Of a DNA stretch of 39,291 nt, positions 17,096-26,164 are shown piece by piece. Numbering within the stretch: the first letter of the stretch is position 1; the number at the start of each line of letters is the position of its first letter. The stretch lies in assembly GCA_937911865.1 (NCBI GenBank), contig CALDSK010000141.1, forward strand, positions 1 to 39,291, read 5' to 3'. Below the pieces are notes generated by a model, which was not told the DNA's origin, did not search any database, and saw only the letters and a list, made by a program, of their open reading frames with translations. Source of the stretch: an uncultured Synechococcus sp. (GTDB lineage: Bacteria; Cyanobacteriota; Cyanobacteriia; Phormidesmidales; Phormidesmidaceae). The position numbers were made by a program, and so were the translations under genes.

Positions 17096-18283
17096 ATGTC
17101 ATCAACTTCAGAGCCCCCACAAGCCTCGCTGCCGCGTACTCCTTTTTTACGCCTGCACACCGACGAAGGCGACAGCCGCCACGCAACCTGGCTAGAGCTG
17201 TTCTTTGACTTGGTCTTTGTGTTTTCGATGGCAGAGCTAGCCCATCTTTTATACGAGCATCCCGACTGGAAGGGACTGGTCAGCTTTGTTGTTTTATTTA
17301 TTCCGGTCTGGTGGCTGTGGATTGACTTTAGCTACTATGCCGATCAGTTTGATGTAGAGCGAGGCGGCTATCGCCTGACTTTTTTCGGGGTAATGTTTGG
17401 CATTGTTGTAACAGCGCTGACTATCCCTGAAGCGCTAGGAGAAGGGTCGGCTAACTTTGTGGCGGCCTATGCGACACTGCGACTGGTTATCATTGCGCTG
17501 TATTTGCAGGCTTGGCGACTGGTGCCGCAGTCTCGGGAGCTGACGGCCCGGTATGCGACTAGCTTTTCTGTTGCATTTTTCTTGTGGGTGCTGTCGATCG
17601 CCGTTCCAGCCCCAGCTCGCTTTTGGCTGTGGGCGATCGCACTCTTCATTGAAATTAGCAACGGACCGATTACCTACCTCACCATTCGCAACGTTCCCGC
17701 CCAACAGTCTCATATGGATGAGCGCTTCGGGCTATTTGTAATTATCGTCTTAGGCGAAGCCATTATCGCGGTAGCTTCCGGGGTTTCAGATACGGCCTGG
17801 CAGTGGCGCAATGTGCTGACGGCGACCGCCGGGTTTATAACTGCCATTAGCCTCTGGTGGATGTACTTTGAGCAGGCAGATGAGACCGTTATTAACCAGG
17901 CTTTGCGAGGGGGGAGAAAAGCGCTGCTGAGCTCTTATGTGTACGGCTACAGCCACGTGCTCGCATTTATGGGTATTGTAGCGACGGGTGTCGGCATTCA
18001 GTTCGCGATTGAGGCGGCTTCGGGAGAGGTCTTTAACCTGCCCATGCGAGCAGCGCTATGTGGTGGAGTGGCTGTCTTTTTAACGGGGGTGACGGCTTTG
18101 CAGTGGGCGACGCCGCACTCTTTACCCAAAAGGGTGATTTGGATGCGATCGCTCCTCACGGCGTTCGCCCTATGCCTTATCCCGCTCAGCGGACTGCTTT
18201 CTCCTCTGCCAACGATCGGTTTACTAGCCGTTTCACTGGTCTCTATTAACAAATTCGACGGTATATCTATTACCAAACGCTGA
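17096..18283 (+). CDS. LtrA-family (low temperature requirement A) membrane protein
   Basis: 395 residues from ATG 17096. The frame is open back to TTG 16958, but the upstream 46 codons are not needed for the family, whose conserved start is RHATWLELFFDLVFVFS (about 27-43). That block plus GLFVIIVLGEAIIAVASGV (about 210-228) and ISLWWMYFEQAD are LtrA hallmarks. About ten transmembrane helices are visible. LtrA was named from Listeria growth at low temperature; the molecular function is unknown. No operon partner is apparent. Confidence 0.85.
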   Translation: MSSTSEPPQASLPRTPFLRLHTDEGDSRHATWLELFFDLVFVFSMAELAHLLYEHPDWKGLVSFVVLFIPVWWLWIDFSYYADQFDVERGGYRLTFFGVMFGIVVTALTIPEALGEGSANFVAAYATLRLVIIALYLQAWRLVPQSRELTARYATSFSVAFFLWVLSIAVPAPARFWLWAIALFIEISNGPITYLTIRNVPAQQSHMDERFGLFVIIVLGEAIIAVASGVSDTAWQWRNVLTATAGFITAISLWWMYFEQADETVINQALRGGRKALLSSYVYGYSHVLAFMGIVATGVGIQFAIEAASGEVFNLPMRAALCGGVAVFLTGVTALQWATPHSLPKRVIWMRSLLTAFALCLIPLSGLLSPLPTIGLLAVSLVSINKFDGISITKR

Positions 18284-18680
18284 CAGCTCCAGTTGCTACA
18301 ACAACTTGAGGCATTCCTAAAAGAACGACGCTCAACGTCGGTGTAAACGGGGTTATCTGCTCATTTATTAGCCAAGTTAACAACAACATACATATTAAAA
18401 ACTCTCCCAGGTGTTGAGAGAGTTAGCAGTGAAAATAGCTCAAAGCAGTTAGCATAGTCTGATGATGGCTCATAAAAGCATCCTAATAAATGTATGTGTG
18501 CGTTCAGCATAACCAACCAACCTGGCCCTGGCAACGGTTATTCAACCTGATGCACGTACTAATCCCAGTAAAGAATGTAACAACTTGTTTAGCCTGGCAA
18601 CCGCATAGAACAAGTAGACGCAATCCTGCTATATAAAGTAGCAATGATTATCATTATCGTTTTAGCGTGAGAGGCCATTA
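18284..18680. other. Intergenic region (397 bp) with hairpins and the Fur-controlled promoter
   Basis: No gene is seen. A 7-bp stem AACTCTC/GAGAGTT (18400-18406 and 18418-18424, 11-nt loop) and a smaller CGACG/CGTCG stem near 18325-18340 could help end the LtrA transcript, but neither has a clear U-tract. The right end has TATATAAAG (18630-18638), a plausible -10 region, directly abutting a Fur box. Confidence 0.5.
18640..18658 (+). promoter_or_regulatory. Fur box (iron-responsive operator)
   Basis: AGCAATGATTATCATTATC matches the 19-bp Fur consensus GATAATGATAATCATTATC at 15 of 19 positions, including an uninterrupted ATCATTATC half. It lies 22 bp before the ATG at 18681 and immediately after a TATATAAAG -10-like element, the usual position for repression by Fe-loaded Fur. 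Confidence 0.75.
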
Positions 18681-19478
18681 ATGTCATCTACAGCATCAGT
18701 TACAGCAGCACCGTCGCTATCGGCTCGCTCTATTTTGAACGGCGTTAATCCGGCAGCACTCAGCTGTTTACCACCTGTCTGGCAGAAAATAGCGACCAGC
18801 GAAGTGGGCGTTGGCCACAGCGATCCGGATTTTTTGATTGCCTTAGCTCGCTTGTTTTTTACGAAAGGGACTGATAGCAGTTCGGAGATATTCCAACAGG
18901 CATCTCAGCAGGACTCTCATCAAACATCTGACTTCCAGGCTTTCTATGCTAAAGGAGTCTTCGAGACTTTGGACTTTTTCGGCCACGACTTTTTGGTCAC
19001 GGCCTATCCTAATTTTGAGCGATCGCGCCAAACAGCCAAAGCGCAAGACGGCGCTGAGCAAGTGATTGCATTTGCTCAGTCAGTGTTTGAAGATTTTGGC
19101 TATGAGCTGCCAGCCAGCTTTTACTGGATGCTGCTGTGCCCAATCGAGCGCGACTCTATCTACGAGGCGCGTCCGATGTTTTTTGATCCGACAATGCAAG
19201 GGGTAAAGCGGGCCTACGATGCTTGCCTGCATGGATTTAATGTGACCGCTATGCTGATGCGGGTGCAGATGCACGCGTCTAAGCAGGGGTTGTTAATTCA
19301 GCACGGCTGTGGCTGCGATCATTCTTTGTCGCAGGTCATTCCAGGCCAGGCAAAACTCTCTTTTGAGTTTGAAAGCGAGCGAGGACGGCAGAAAGCAATC
19401 ACTGCCTACTTATGGCGCTGCTGGAATGAGTATTTGCTCTTTCCTTTAGGGGTTCATGCCAATACCCTGGCGCTATAG
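18681..19478 (+). CDS. Unrecognised 265-residue protein under a Fur box
   Basis: I do not recognise the family. Start ATG 18681 has GAGAGG 7 nt upstream. The protein is soluble, mostly helical by composition, without a signal peptide; hydrophobic patches such as YELPASFYWMLLCPIERD (about 141-158) look buried rather than membrane-spanning. A His/Cys cluster, QHGCGCDHS (207-215, with H208, C210, C212 and H214), could bind metal or an FeS cluster. The Fur box 22 bp upstream suggests induction under iron limitation. It ends in a terminator-like hairpin, so the next gene may be separately transcribed. A role in iron handling is inference from the operator only. Confidence 0.75.
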   Translation: MSSTASVTAAPSLSARSILNGVNPAALSCLPPVWQKIATSEVGVGHSDPDFLIALARLFFTKGTDSSSEIFQQASQQDSHQTSDFQAFYAKGVFETLDFFGHDFLVTAYPNFERSRQTAKAQDGAEQVIAFAQSVFEDFGYELPASFYWMLLCPIERDSIYEARPMFFDPTMQGVKRAYDACLHGFNVTAMLMRVQMHASKQGLLIQHGCGCDHSLSQVIPGQAKLSFEFESERGRQKAITAYLWRCWNEYLLFPLGVHANTLAL

Positions 19479-19511
19479 CTTACTTTGCTAAGCATAAAAG
19501 GCGTCAAATGA

Positions 19512-19546
19512 TTAACATCCCCTGGCGCTGCTAGGGGATTGTTGTT
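19512..19546 (+). terminator. Probable rho-independent terminator
   Basis: AACATCCCCT (19514-19523) pairs with AGGGGA-T-TGTT (19533-19543) with one bulged base, around a 9-nt loop, and is followed by TTTG. It lies 35 bp after the stop of the Fur-controlled gene. Confidence 0.6.
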
Positions 19547-19585
19547 TGAGCGAATGTCCGTAGATACAATGATTGAGAATGAACT

Positions 19586-21115
19586 ATGACGGGTCACGTT
19601 AGGATTGCGATCGCTGGAGCCGGTATCAGTGGTTTTGCCACACTGGGGCATCTCGTCGAAAATCTGCGTGCTGTGGCTTCGGCTAAAGTCGTTATCTACT
19701 GGTTACAGCCGCCTAGAGAGATTCAAACCCACAACTTGAGTGCGGCGCAGTGCGATCGCCTCGCTCACCTCAAAAGTATTGGCCTTGACCCAGCCCAGCT
19801 ATTCGGCGGCGGCCAGGTTTATCATCCTGTTCAGCCCTCACTATTTACCTTTAACGGCAGCAGCGCCGCTCGTGGATTTAACTTTGTTTCCCAGCGGTAC
19901 GACAGCACCGACTACTTTGAGTGGGTACAGGCTAACCGCCCCTTGCTCGCCACTCTATATCCGGATTTTGCGCCCGAAACTGGCCAACAGCGGCATCCTG
20001 TACATACTCTTGATGATATTCAGGGCACTACACCTCGCGGTGCCTACGGGCTGTATCTGCATGATCAGTTTTTAGCGCTCAAGGCGCATTTGCCTAAACA
20101 CATAACGCTAAAAATTATTCCTGAAGCATTACAAGCGTCTGTGCATACAGAGAAAACAGTTGCGATTGAAACGAGTACTCGCAAGCTAAGCGTTGATTAC
20201 TTGGTTCAAGCCACCGGACACCGCTTTGCCGAGCTGCGGCCTGAATGGGCTGGACGTGTGTTTACCGCTTATCCGTGCGATCGCTACGGTCAGAACTTAC
20301 CACAACAGATCGCGGTAGTCGGCGCTGGCCCGGCCGGGATAGAAGTTGCCCTCCATGCCCTGCACAATCTACAGGTAGAACACGTTACCCTGGTTAGCCG
20401 TCATGCTCAGTCTCGGTTACCCCAAATAGAACCCACAGACCCTTATAAATGCCAGTGGTTTACCCCAGAGAAAATGCGACTGCAACCCACCGCAGAAAAC
20501 GCAAAATCATTACTGCGTAAAGAGCTAGCCGCTTGCTATCAAGCTTGCAATTTACCCTACCCAGGTTGGGAGAAACTATTGAAAATCGAAGCGTATCCCG
20601 ACTTTTTAAGGCAGTACCTACAAACCACAGAGCAGTCTCCAAACCATCCTTTCGCTCACCTGGTCCGTCCAGTCATGTCATTTTACGATCGGGTAAAGGA
20701 TTGGTTGCCCGCTGATGAACAAACTGGTGTATTGCAGCTTATCCATCAGGTAAAACCACTGTTTGCTACCCAGTCTCGACCCTGCGCCGAACTAATGCTA
20801 GCCGCGTTCCAGTCCAAGCGATTAAAACTCATCGCAGGAGACTTCTTACCAGCGCAAACAACGCCCACTATTGTCCGCCCAGACGGTACTCAAATTCATC
20901 CAGACTGCGTAATTTTGGCAACAGGATTTGTGCAATCAACCTCGCCGCCTTGTTATTCACAGCTTAGAAACACTCGCTGTTATAGCGTAATAGGCACTTC
21001 ACTAAGCTCGGTGAATAGGCAAGCTGCAAGCATCGCAAACACGATTGTTGAAACATTAGCATTCGATCAAGCATCTAGATCAACCAAAGAAAGGGTATCG
21101 GCGCATTGCCGTTGA
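19586..21115 (+). CDS. FAD/NAD(P)-binding oxidoreductase (flavin monooxygenase-like, unassigned)
   Basis: 509 residues. It has two dinucleotide-binding motifs, GAGISG (11-16) for FAD and GAGPAG (246-251) for NAD(P)H, plus the ATG-type motifs DYLVQATGH (about 204-212) and CVILATGF near 467. This layout is that of class B flavin monooxygenases and of FAD-NAD(P)-binding proteins related to lysine/ornithine N-hydroxylases. The substrate cannot be read. The sequence just upstream, AATGATTGAGAATGA, is a weak Fur-like match overlapping the start region. Together with the Fur-controlled neighbour this hints at iron-linked metabolism, for example a siderophore-like N-hydroxylation, but this is speculative. 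Confidence 0.75.
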   Translation: MTGHVRIAIAGAGISGFATLGHLVENLRAVASAKVVIYWLQPPREIQTHNLSAAQCDRLAHLKSIGLDPAQLFGGGQVYHPVQPSLFTFNGSSAARGFNFVSQRYDSTDYFEWVQANRPLLATLYPDFAPETGQQRHPVHTLDDIQGTTPRGAYGLYLHDQFLALKAHLPKHITLKIIPEALQASVHTEKTVAIETSTRKLSVDYLVQATGHRFAELRPEWAGRVFTAYPCDRYGQNLPQQIAVVGAGPAGIEVALHALHNLQVEHVTLVSRHAQSRLPQIEPTDPYKCQWFTPEKMRLQPTAENAKSLLRKELAACYQACNLPYPGWEKLLKIEAYPDFLRQYLQTTEQSPNHPFAHLVRPVMSFYDRVKDWLPADEQTGVLQLIHQVKPLFATQSRPCAELMLAAFQSKRLKLIAGDFLPAQTTPTIVRPDGTQIHPDCVILATGFVQSTSPPCYSQLRNTRCYSVIGTSLSSVNRQAASIANTIVETLAFDQASRSTKERVSAHCR

Positions 21116-21152
21116 GCATTGACTGAGAATAATACTGCCTGAATATTGGCAA

Positions 21153-22901
21153 CTAAATCTTGGCGGCTATCAGAGGTAGGACGATAGTGACCGACGTACC
21201 TTGATCAACTACAGAGTCAACCATAATTTGTCCGCCGTGAGTTTCAACCACAATTTGGTGACTAATAGCGAGCCCCAACCCAGTCCCTTCTCCGACTTCT
21301 TTCGTTGTGAAAAAGGGATCAAAAATGCTCGCCTGCACCTTATCTGAAATCCCTACACCATTATCCGAAATGCATATACGACAGCCATGACTAGTTTTCT
21401 CTGTTTTAATCCCAATTAGCGGTGCTCGTTCAGTCAAAGGTTCAACTGCATCAACTGCATTATTTAAAACATGTAAAAAAACCTGATTGAGCTGACCGGG
21501 AAAGCACTCTATCAGCGGCAGCTGCCCGTAGTCTTTTTCCACAGTGATGCTGCTGCGTTCAGGCGTAGCCATTAATCGATTTTGCAAAATAAGCAGTGTG
21601 CTTTCTATCCCTTCTTGTATGTCGGCAGTTTTAATATCAGCTTCGTCTAATCGAGCAAAGTTTCGCAGTGACTGTACAATATCTCGAATGCGCTCCACAC
21701 CGCCTTCCATAGAATCTGTCAACTTGTAGAAGTCTTTTTCTAGAAAGGGTATATCAATCTCTTCTATCTCTTCTTGCAAGTTATCTGAAAGTTTCTCAGG
21801 CGGGACTTCTTCAAAGATATTTCTCACCAAATCAAGTAACGATTGCACATATGCCTTAGTGTGCTTGAGATTTCCATATATAAAGTTCGCTGGGTTGTTA
21901 ATTTCGTGGGCAACCCCACCCACCATTCTTCCCAGGCTCGACATTTTTTCGGACTGTACTAGCTGAGATTGAGTTTTTTTCAATGAATGTACTGTCTCAG
22001 TCAGCTCATACGTACGGTCGGCTACTGTTTTCTCTAAATTTTGGTAGGAAATATCTAAAGCGTCCGCCATTCGGTTGAATTGGCGAGCTAACATCCCCAC
22101 CTCGTCAGCTGTTGTATCTTCGATCCGAATAGATGATCCTGGCGACGATGCTTGTTGACTTAATGCCTTACCGATGCCAACAATCCGACGGTTGATCAGC
22201 CCCTCAAACAGCCCATAAACAGTCCCTGCCAAGGCCAGTACCAGAAAGAAGAACGTTATCACAATGGTACGATGCAAAACTGTCTGGTGAGCACGCAAAT
22301 CGGCAGTGGGTACATAGATAACCGAAGCGCTAAGAATATCTCCTACTGTCCACAGGTATCCTTGAGTCTTTCCATAGCGCTCGACAATCTCTTTGGGTGC
22401 GTTATCAGGGTTTCCGTGACATTTAAGACAGCTTGCTCGAACTTCGGTTGGCTTGGCTATATAAAACTGCTCAACACCGTTTTTCTGGCGATACCCGCTT
22501 AGATCTGGTAGGTTACGGTCGGCTTGGAACCGGCGAATGAGCTCAGTTTCAAATTCATCTGCTTGATTAGTCGGATTCAGTGGATTCAGTGTCGGCGCCC
22601 GATACATGTATTCCGGCAGTGCTTTATTGAATTCTTCAAAAAGGCTACGGGTCGCAAAAAAAGACGACATACCCTCTAGCACAAGCGCCTCTGTTTCAGC
22701 CTCAATTGCTGGCTTGGTTTGCTTGCTGATATATGCCTGCGTTGCCTTTGCAAATTCAGAAACGAGGGCGGTACGGTTATAAACTTCTTGCTCAAAGGTT
22801 TCTGCCTTGAGCCGGTTAAGGCGGTGCATTCCAGCAAGCATAATAGCGGCTACGCAGAATAGAACTGCGAAAAGAAACTTCAGCCTGAGGGAAAATCGCA
22901 T
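21153..22901 (-). CDS. Membrane sensor histidine kinase with Tll0287-like haem c domain
   Basis: 582 residues. TM1 is at about 8-25, followed by a periplasmic Tll0287-like (DUF3365) domain with the family block LNPLNPTNQADEFE (about 105-118) and a covalent-haem motif CLKCH (C158, C161, H162). TM2 is at about 213-233, then HAMP (about 235-290), a coiled coil, and the HisKA H-box GGVAHEINNPANF with H332. The HATPase has the N box LNNAVDAV, G1 DNGVGI, F box FDPFFTTK and G2 GTGLGLAISHQI. It should sense redox, NO or O2 through haem and autophosphorylate, passing phosphate to a response regulator that is not encoded nearby. Length and order are normal; it appears intact. Confidence 0.9.
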   Translation of the reverse strand: MRFSLRLKFLFAVLFCVAAIMLAGMHRLNRLKAETFEQEVYNRTALVSEFAKATQAYISKQTKPAIEAETEALVLEGMSSFFATRSLFEEFNKALPEYMYRAPTLNPLNPTNQADEFETELIRRFQADRNLPDLSGYRQKNGVEQFYIAKPTEVRASCLKCHGNPDNAPKEIVERYGKTQGYLWTVGDILSASVIYVPTADLRAHQTVLHRTIVITFFFLVLALAGTVYGLFEGLINRRIVGIGKALSQQASSPGSSIRIEDTTADEVGMLARQFNRMADALDISYQNLEKTVADRTYELTETVHSLKKTQSQLVQSEKMSSLGRMVGGVAHEINNPANFIYGNLKHTKAYVQSLLDLVRNIFEEVPPEKLSDNLQEEIEEIDIPFLEKDFYKLTDSMEGGVERIRDIVQSLRNFARLDEADIKTADIQEGIESTLLILQNRLMATPERSSITVEKDYGQLPLIECFPGQLNQVFLHVLNNAVDAVEPLTERAPLIGIKTEKTSHGCRICISDNGVGISDKVQASIFDPFFTTKEVGEGTGLGLAISHQIVVETHGGQIMVDSVVDQGTSVTIVLPLIAAKI

Positions 22902-23158
22902 TTACATAAACTAGAGGGCTACATCAAGTTAAATGTTCCCAACTTGATGAGTGAAAGCCTTCCGCAGCACCTCAGGTATTTTGAACCAAAACAGCTTGGA
23001 CGCATTAATCAAATCCGAAATAACACACAGCGGTCGCTCAGAGCCTGGTAGGCACAAACGAGTAAGGATATTGCTGTCGATGAGTGGATGCGAGCTGCGA
23101 TCGCCTGAGTAATGATGCATCTGTAGAAATCGTTTTCTCCCTTTTCGTGTCTTCCGCT

Positions 23159-23287
23159 TTACCTACTTGTCCCAGTGGTGACTCTCAATTAGTTGTTGAG
23201 AATGGCTTGATTCACGACGGGAAACAGAATCATCGGTGCAAAGACTGTGGTCACCGTCTTGGTGAGGAAGACGTTGTCGTTTCCTAA
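23159..23287 (+). pseudogene. Remnant of an IS1-type transposase N-terminus (InsA zinc ribbon)
   Basis: The reading frame gives CPSGDSQLVVENGLIHDGKQ followed by NHRCKDCGHRLGEE and a stop. This matches the zinc-ribbon start of cyanobacterial IS1-family InsA proteins (CPxCxS...NG.I..GKQNHxCKDCGRQF), with the second Cys changed to Gly and the frame ending just after the ribbon. There is no start codon at the proper place and no InsB part, so it is a dead fragment. Confidence 0.6.
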
Positions 23288-23656
23288 AAAGTTGAAGAAT
23301 CACATTGGGAAAACTTGGCATTTTATTCATCACTGCAATGCGTTCTTGCATGCTTAGGACTGCCAACAACGTCTCGTTCAAATCTAACTCGCGAATCAAG
23401 CGTTCAAGCAAGTATTAATTGATTTTCCGACGTTTGTAGAGAGACGTGGCTAATTGGAGAATATATCCTCTTGATAGAGTGTTGATGCAAAGGGCTGAAC
23501 GATTGCTAGGCTTTGCCGCCCTGCTGATAGACGCACTTCCAACTAACCTGAAGCGCTGCGGCTAGGTGACTCATTGGAGCTGTTTGTGCGTTAGAGCAGC
23601 CTCTCAGCCGGAGAATCGCCATGATGCCAATCTCTTGGTGAGCATTCCCTCGCACC

Positions 23657-23714
23657 GCAGTGGGCACTGCTGTCTTGGTAGGCATTCCGCCGCAACGCGA
23701 CGCAAGTGCCTACC
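23657..23714. repeat. Two adjacent hairpins in a partial direct repeat
   Basis: GCAGTGGGCACTGC (23657-23670) is a near-perfect palindrome with a 2-nt centre. GGTAGGCA (23677-23684) pairs with TGCCTACC (23707-23714) across 22 nt. The flanks GCATTCCCTCGCACCGC and GCATTCCGCCGCAACGC form an imperfect direct repeat about 40 bp apart. It could be a REP/MITE-like unit or a small structured RNA. Confidence 0.5.
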
Positions 23715-23985
23715 GCTGCTGACCACTTAGATCTATTTTCGACAAGGGTTTCACCTGCTGGATATGTGCAGCGCTAAGTTGCGAATCCTATAGTTAGCCA
23801 CTGACCCGCTGCGGCAAGTAAAGTCTTGTAGCCAACAGGTAGCGAAGCAGGTCTTTTAGCCTCCGCATATTCACTGATTAAAATTAAATAAAAATTACTG
23901 CTTGCCTGTGATTTCTTTAGGTATGTTTGGGAGATATCGCTAAAGATGCACATTAGTAAATAATTTTCTTGGCCAAGTGAACGCT

Positions 23986-26112
23986 ATGTTGTCTGAGCCC
24001 AGTCTGGTCAAAATTTTACAGTGTCGAGCAGCGCAACAACCTGGCAAAGTTGTCTATAGGTTTCTACCCAGCGAACCAAATGGTCGTATTGACGAGCTAA
24101 CTTACAGTGCCCTTGCAAGAAAAGCGCAGGTGATCGCAAGAGAGTTAGGTTCTATTTGTCAACCTGGTGACCGAGCACTGCTACTTTATCCACCTGGGTT
24201 AGATTTTATTGCTGCTTTTTTTGGATGTTTGTATGCAGGCATTATTCCGGTGCCTGCCTACCCTTCGAAACGAAGTCAGAAAGTTTTGGGTTTGGCTGCG
24301 ATCGCAAAGGATGCTGGCGCTCGTATTGCGCTGACGACACGGCAGCAGCAAAAGACTATTCAAAGTCGTTTTCGTGAGAATGAATTTCTCAGCCAGCTAC
24401 CCAATCTTGCAAGCGATGCTGTAGGAACGGGGGAGGCTCTTTCACGCCCGCTCGAAAGTTGGCAGGTGCCTTCTATCCAAAAAGATACGATTGCTTTTTT
24501 GCAATATACTTCTGGTTCAACAGGCGCGCCCAAAGGAGTCATGGTTAGCCATGGCAATCTTCTCCATAATCAGCGTATGATTCAGCTGGCCTTTGGCCAT
24601 ACTGAAAAGACGGTAATGGTAAGTTGGCTGCCCATGTTCCATGACATGGGTTTAATCGGCCACGTAGTGCAGCCTATGTATGTGGGCTTTCCCTGCACGT
24701 TAATGTCACCCATGCTATTTCTTCAACATCCGTTTCGTTGGCTCGAAGCAATCTCTCACTACCGGGCAACGACCAGTGGTGGCCCTAACTTTGCGTACGA
24801 CTTATGCGTAGAGAGGATTACATCTAAGCAAAAACTCGGACTAGACTTAGCTGAGTGGAACCTTGCCTTCAGCGGTGCTGAGCCTGTAAGAGCAGAAACA
24901 TTAGAACGTTTCTCTCATGCATTTTCTGATTGTGGCTTTGAGTCGACAGCATTTTACCCCTGCTATGGGATGGCAGAAGCCACCCTTCTGGTTTCAGGAG
25001 GTGAACGCTTACAACCGCCCAAAGTAGGGCTGCTCGACAGAAAATCGCTTGAAGAGAACAAAGCCGTGTGGATCGCTCGGTCAGCACAGATAAAACCCGA
25101 TTGTGTGAAATCAATTGTAGGTTGTGGCCAGAGCCCTTTAGAGCAATCTGTTGTCATTGTTCATCCGGAGAAAAAGGTTCGCTTAGAGGACAATCAGATT
25201 GGTGAAATCTGGATTCAAGGGTTCAGTGTTGCTCAAGGATACTGGCAAAAATCATCGGCAACGCAGCAAGTCTTTCAAGGTTATCTCAACGGCTCTGATG
25301 AAACTTCCAAACTAGCGACTGAAAGTGGGCCGTTCCTCAGGACAGGCGACTTGGGATTTATGTTGGACGGGGAGTTGTTTTTAACTGGCCGGTTGAAGGA
25401 GCTCATTATCTTACGTGGTAGAAACTACTATCCTCAGGATATTGAGCGGGTTGTACAAAAAAGTCATGTGGCCTTGCCTTCTAATAGTGGCGCTGCTTTT
25501 TCTGTTGATATTGAAGGGCGGGAACATCTGATTGTTATCCATGAAGTGACACGTTCCTATTTTCGCCAACTTCAGGCGGCTGAGATAGCAGCTGCTGACA
25601 TTGCTAAATCTGTTCGACGTGCAATTTCAGAAGCGTTTGACATCCAAGTTCATAGTGTTGTCTTGATCAAACCGGGAAGTCTGTTGAAAACCTCTAGTGG
25701 CAAGATTAAACGAAGGGCCTGTCGTGACGCTTTTATTAACAACACACTCAACGTAGTGGCCCTTGATGCGTTAGGAACGTTTCCTTCCAATTCTCAGCCT
25801 GATTTGGCGCAGGATGCGATCGCAGATAAAACCAGCGAAGACCTCGAGTATTGGATGATTAGACGCCTCTCTCAGTACTTGAAAGTTGCTCCAGCTGAGA
25901 TTGATCCAGAGGCCTTGTTTACAGCTTTGGGCATTGACTCTTCAATAGCTGTGAGCATGACAGGGGACTTGGCTCAGTCGTTAGGCGTTGACTTAGAACC
26001 TCACTTACTTTGGGAGTATCCCTCGATTGAGTCGTTAGCTCAATACCTAGCACACCATTTGGCACAGCCGCCTCAAAAAGACAGCCTTGTCACTTCATCG
26101 ACATTTCCTTGA
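23986..26112 (+). CDS. Fatty acyl-AMP ligase fused to acyl carrier protein (FAAL-ACP 1)
   Basis: 708 residues from ATG 23986; GTG 23977 is an in-frame alternative, and neither has a clear ribosome site. The adenylation domain (about 1-590) has the ATP loop LQYTSGSTGAPKGVMVSH (about 172-189), FAAL-type YPCYGMAEATLLVSGG (about 323-338), the ribose-binding RTGDLGFM and the hinge/A8 region GRLKELIILRGRNYYPQD. The C-terminal ACP (about 620-695) has FTALGIDSSIAVSM with the phosphopantetheine Ser, and ends in WEYPSIESLAQYL. FAALs load free fatty acids as acyl-AMP onto an ACP, so this enzyme can activate the starter and hold it in cis. It heads the rightward cluster; the next FAAL-ACP starts 52 bp downstream. 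Confidence 0.93.
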   Translation: MLSEPSLVKILQCRAAQQPGKVVYRFLPSEPNGRIDELTYSALARKAQVIARELGSICQPGDRALLLYPPGLDFIAAFFGCLYAGIIPVPAYPSKRSQKVLGLAAIAKDAGARIALTTRQQQKTIQSRFRENEFLSQLPNLASDAVGTGEALSRPLESWQVPSIQKDTIAFLQYTSGSTGAPKGVMVSHGNLLHNQRMIQLAFGHTEKTVMVSWLPMFHDMGLIGHVVQPMYVGFPCTLMSPMLFLQHPFRWLEAISHYRATTSGGPNFAYDLCVERITSKQKLGLDLAEWNLAFSGAEPVRAETLERFSHAFSDCGFESTAFYPCYGMAEATLLVSGGERLQPPKVGLLDRKSLEENKAVWIARSAQIKPDCVKSIVGCGQSPLEQSVVIVHPEKKVRLEDNQIGEIWIQGFSVAQGYWQKSSATQQVFQGYLNGSDETSKLATESGPFLRTGDLGFMLDGELFLTGRLKELIILRGRNYYPQDIERVVQKSHVALPSNSGAAFSVDIEGREHLIVIHEVTRSYFRQLQAAEIAAADIAKSVRRAISEAFDIQVHSVVLIKPGSLLKTSSGKIKRRACRDAFINNTLNVVALDALGTFPSNSQPDLAQDAIADKTSEDLEYWMIRRLSQYLKVAPAEIDPEALFTALGIDSSIAVSMTGDLAQSLGVDLEPHLLWEYPSIESLAQYLAHHLAQPPQKDSLVTSSTFP

Positions 26113-26164
26113 TCGCGTCACAGCCTTAACAGTTTGATTGCTCTATTCGTATCGGTTGCTCAAG

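Larger units (their letters stand above)
22902..23976. other. Degenerate spacer (about 1.1 kb) at the left edge of the PKS cluster
   Basis: No intact gene is visible. It contains an IS1-type zinc-ribbon remnant (about 23159-23287), short open frames without convincing family signals, and a G+C-rich hairpin block around 23640-23720. It looks like a graveyard of mobile-element debris between the kinase gene and the biosynthetic cluster. The promoter of the cluster presumably lies in its last 100 bp, but I cannot assign -35/-10 boxes. Confidence 0.55.

Noticed and set aside
22929..23120. Minus-strand 63-codon frame with LIDSNILTRLCLPG, resembling the start of a PIN-domain toxin (LLDTNILxRLLLP).
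   Set aside because: Only about 14 residues resemble PIN; the rest lacks the other acidic residues and the frame is far too short. Possibly a fragment, not supportable as a gene.
23163..23411. Minus-strand 82-codon frame opposite the IS1-like remnant.
   Set aside because: No family signal, and it overlaps the better supported zinc-ribbon remnant on the other strand.
23159..23976. A complete IS1 element with InsA/InsB.
   Set aside because: Only the zinc ribbon is recognisable; no InsB frame and no paired terminal repeats were found.
13062..23976. tRNA genes, ribosomal RNA or CRISPR arrays in the longer gene-free stretches.
   Set aside because: No cloverleaf-like sequence ending in a T-arm GTTCRA block, no rRNA similarity and no regularly spaced repeat array were seen by eye.
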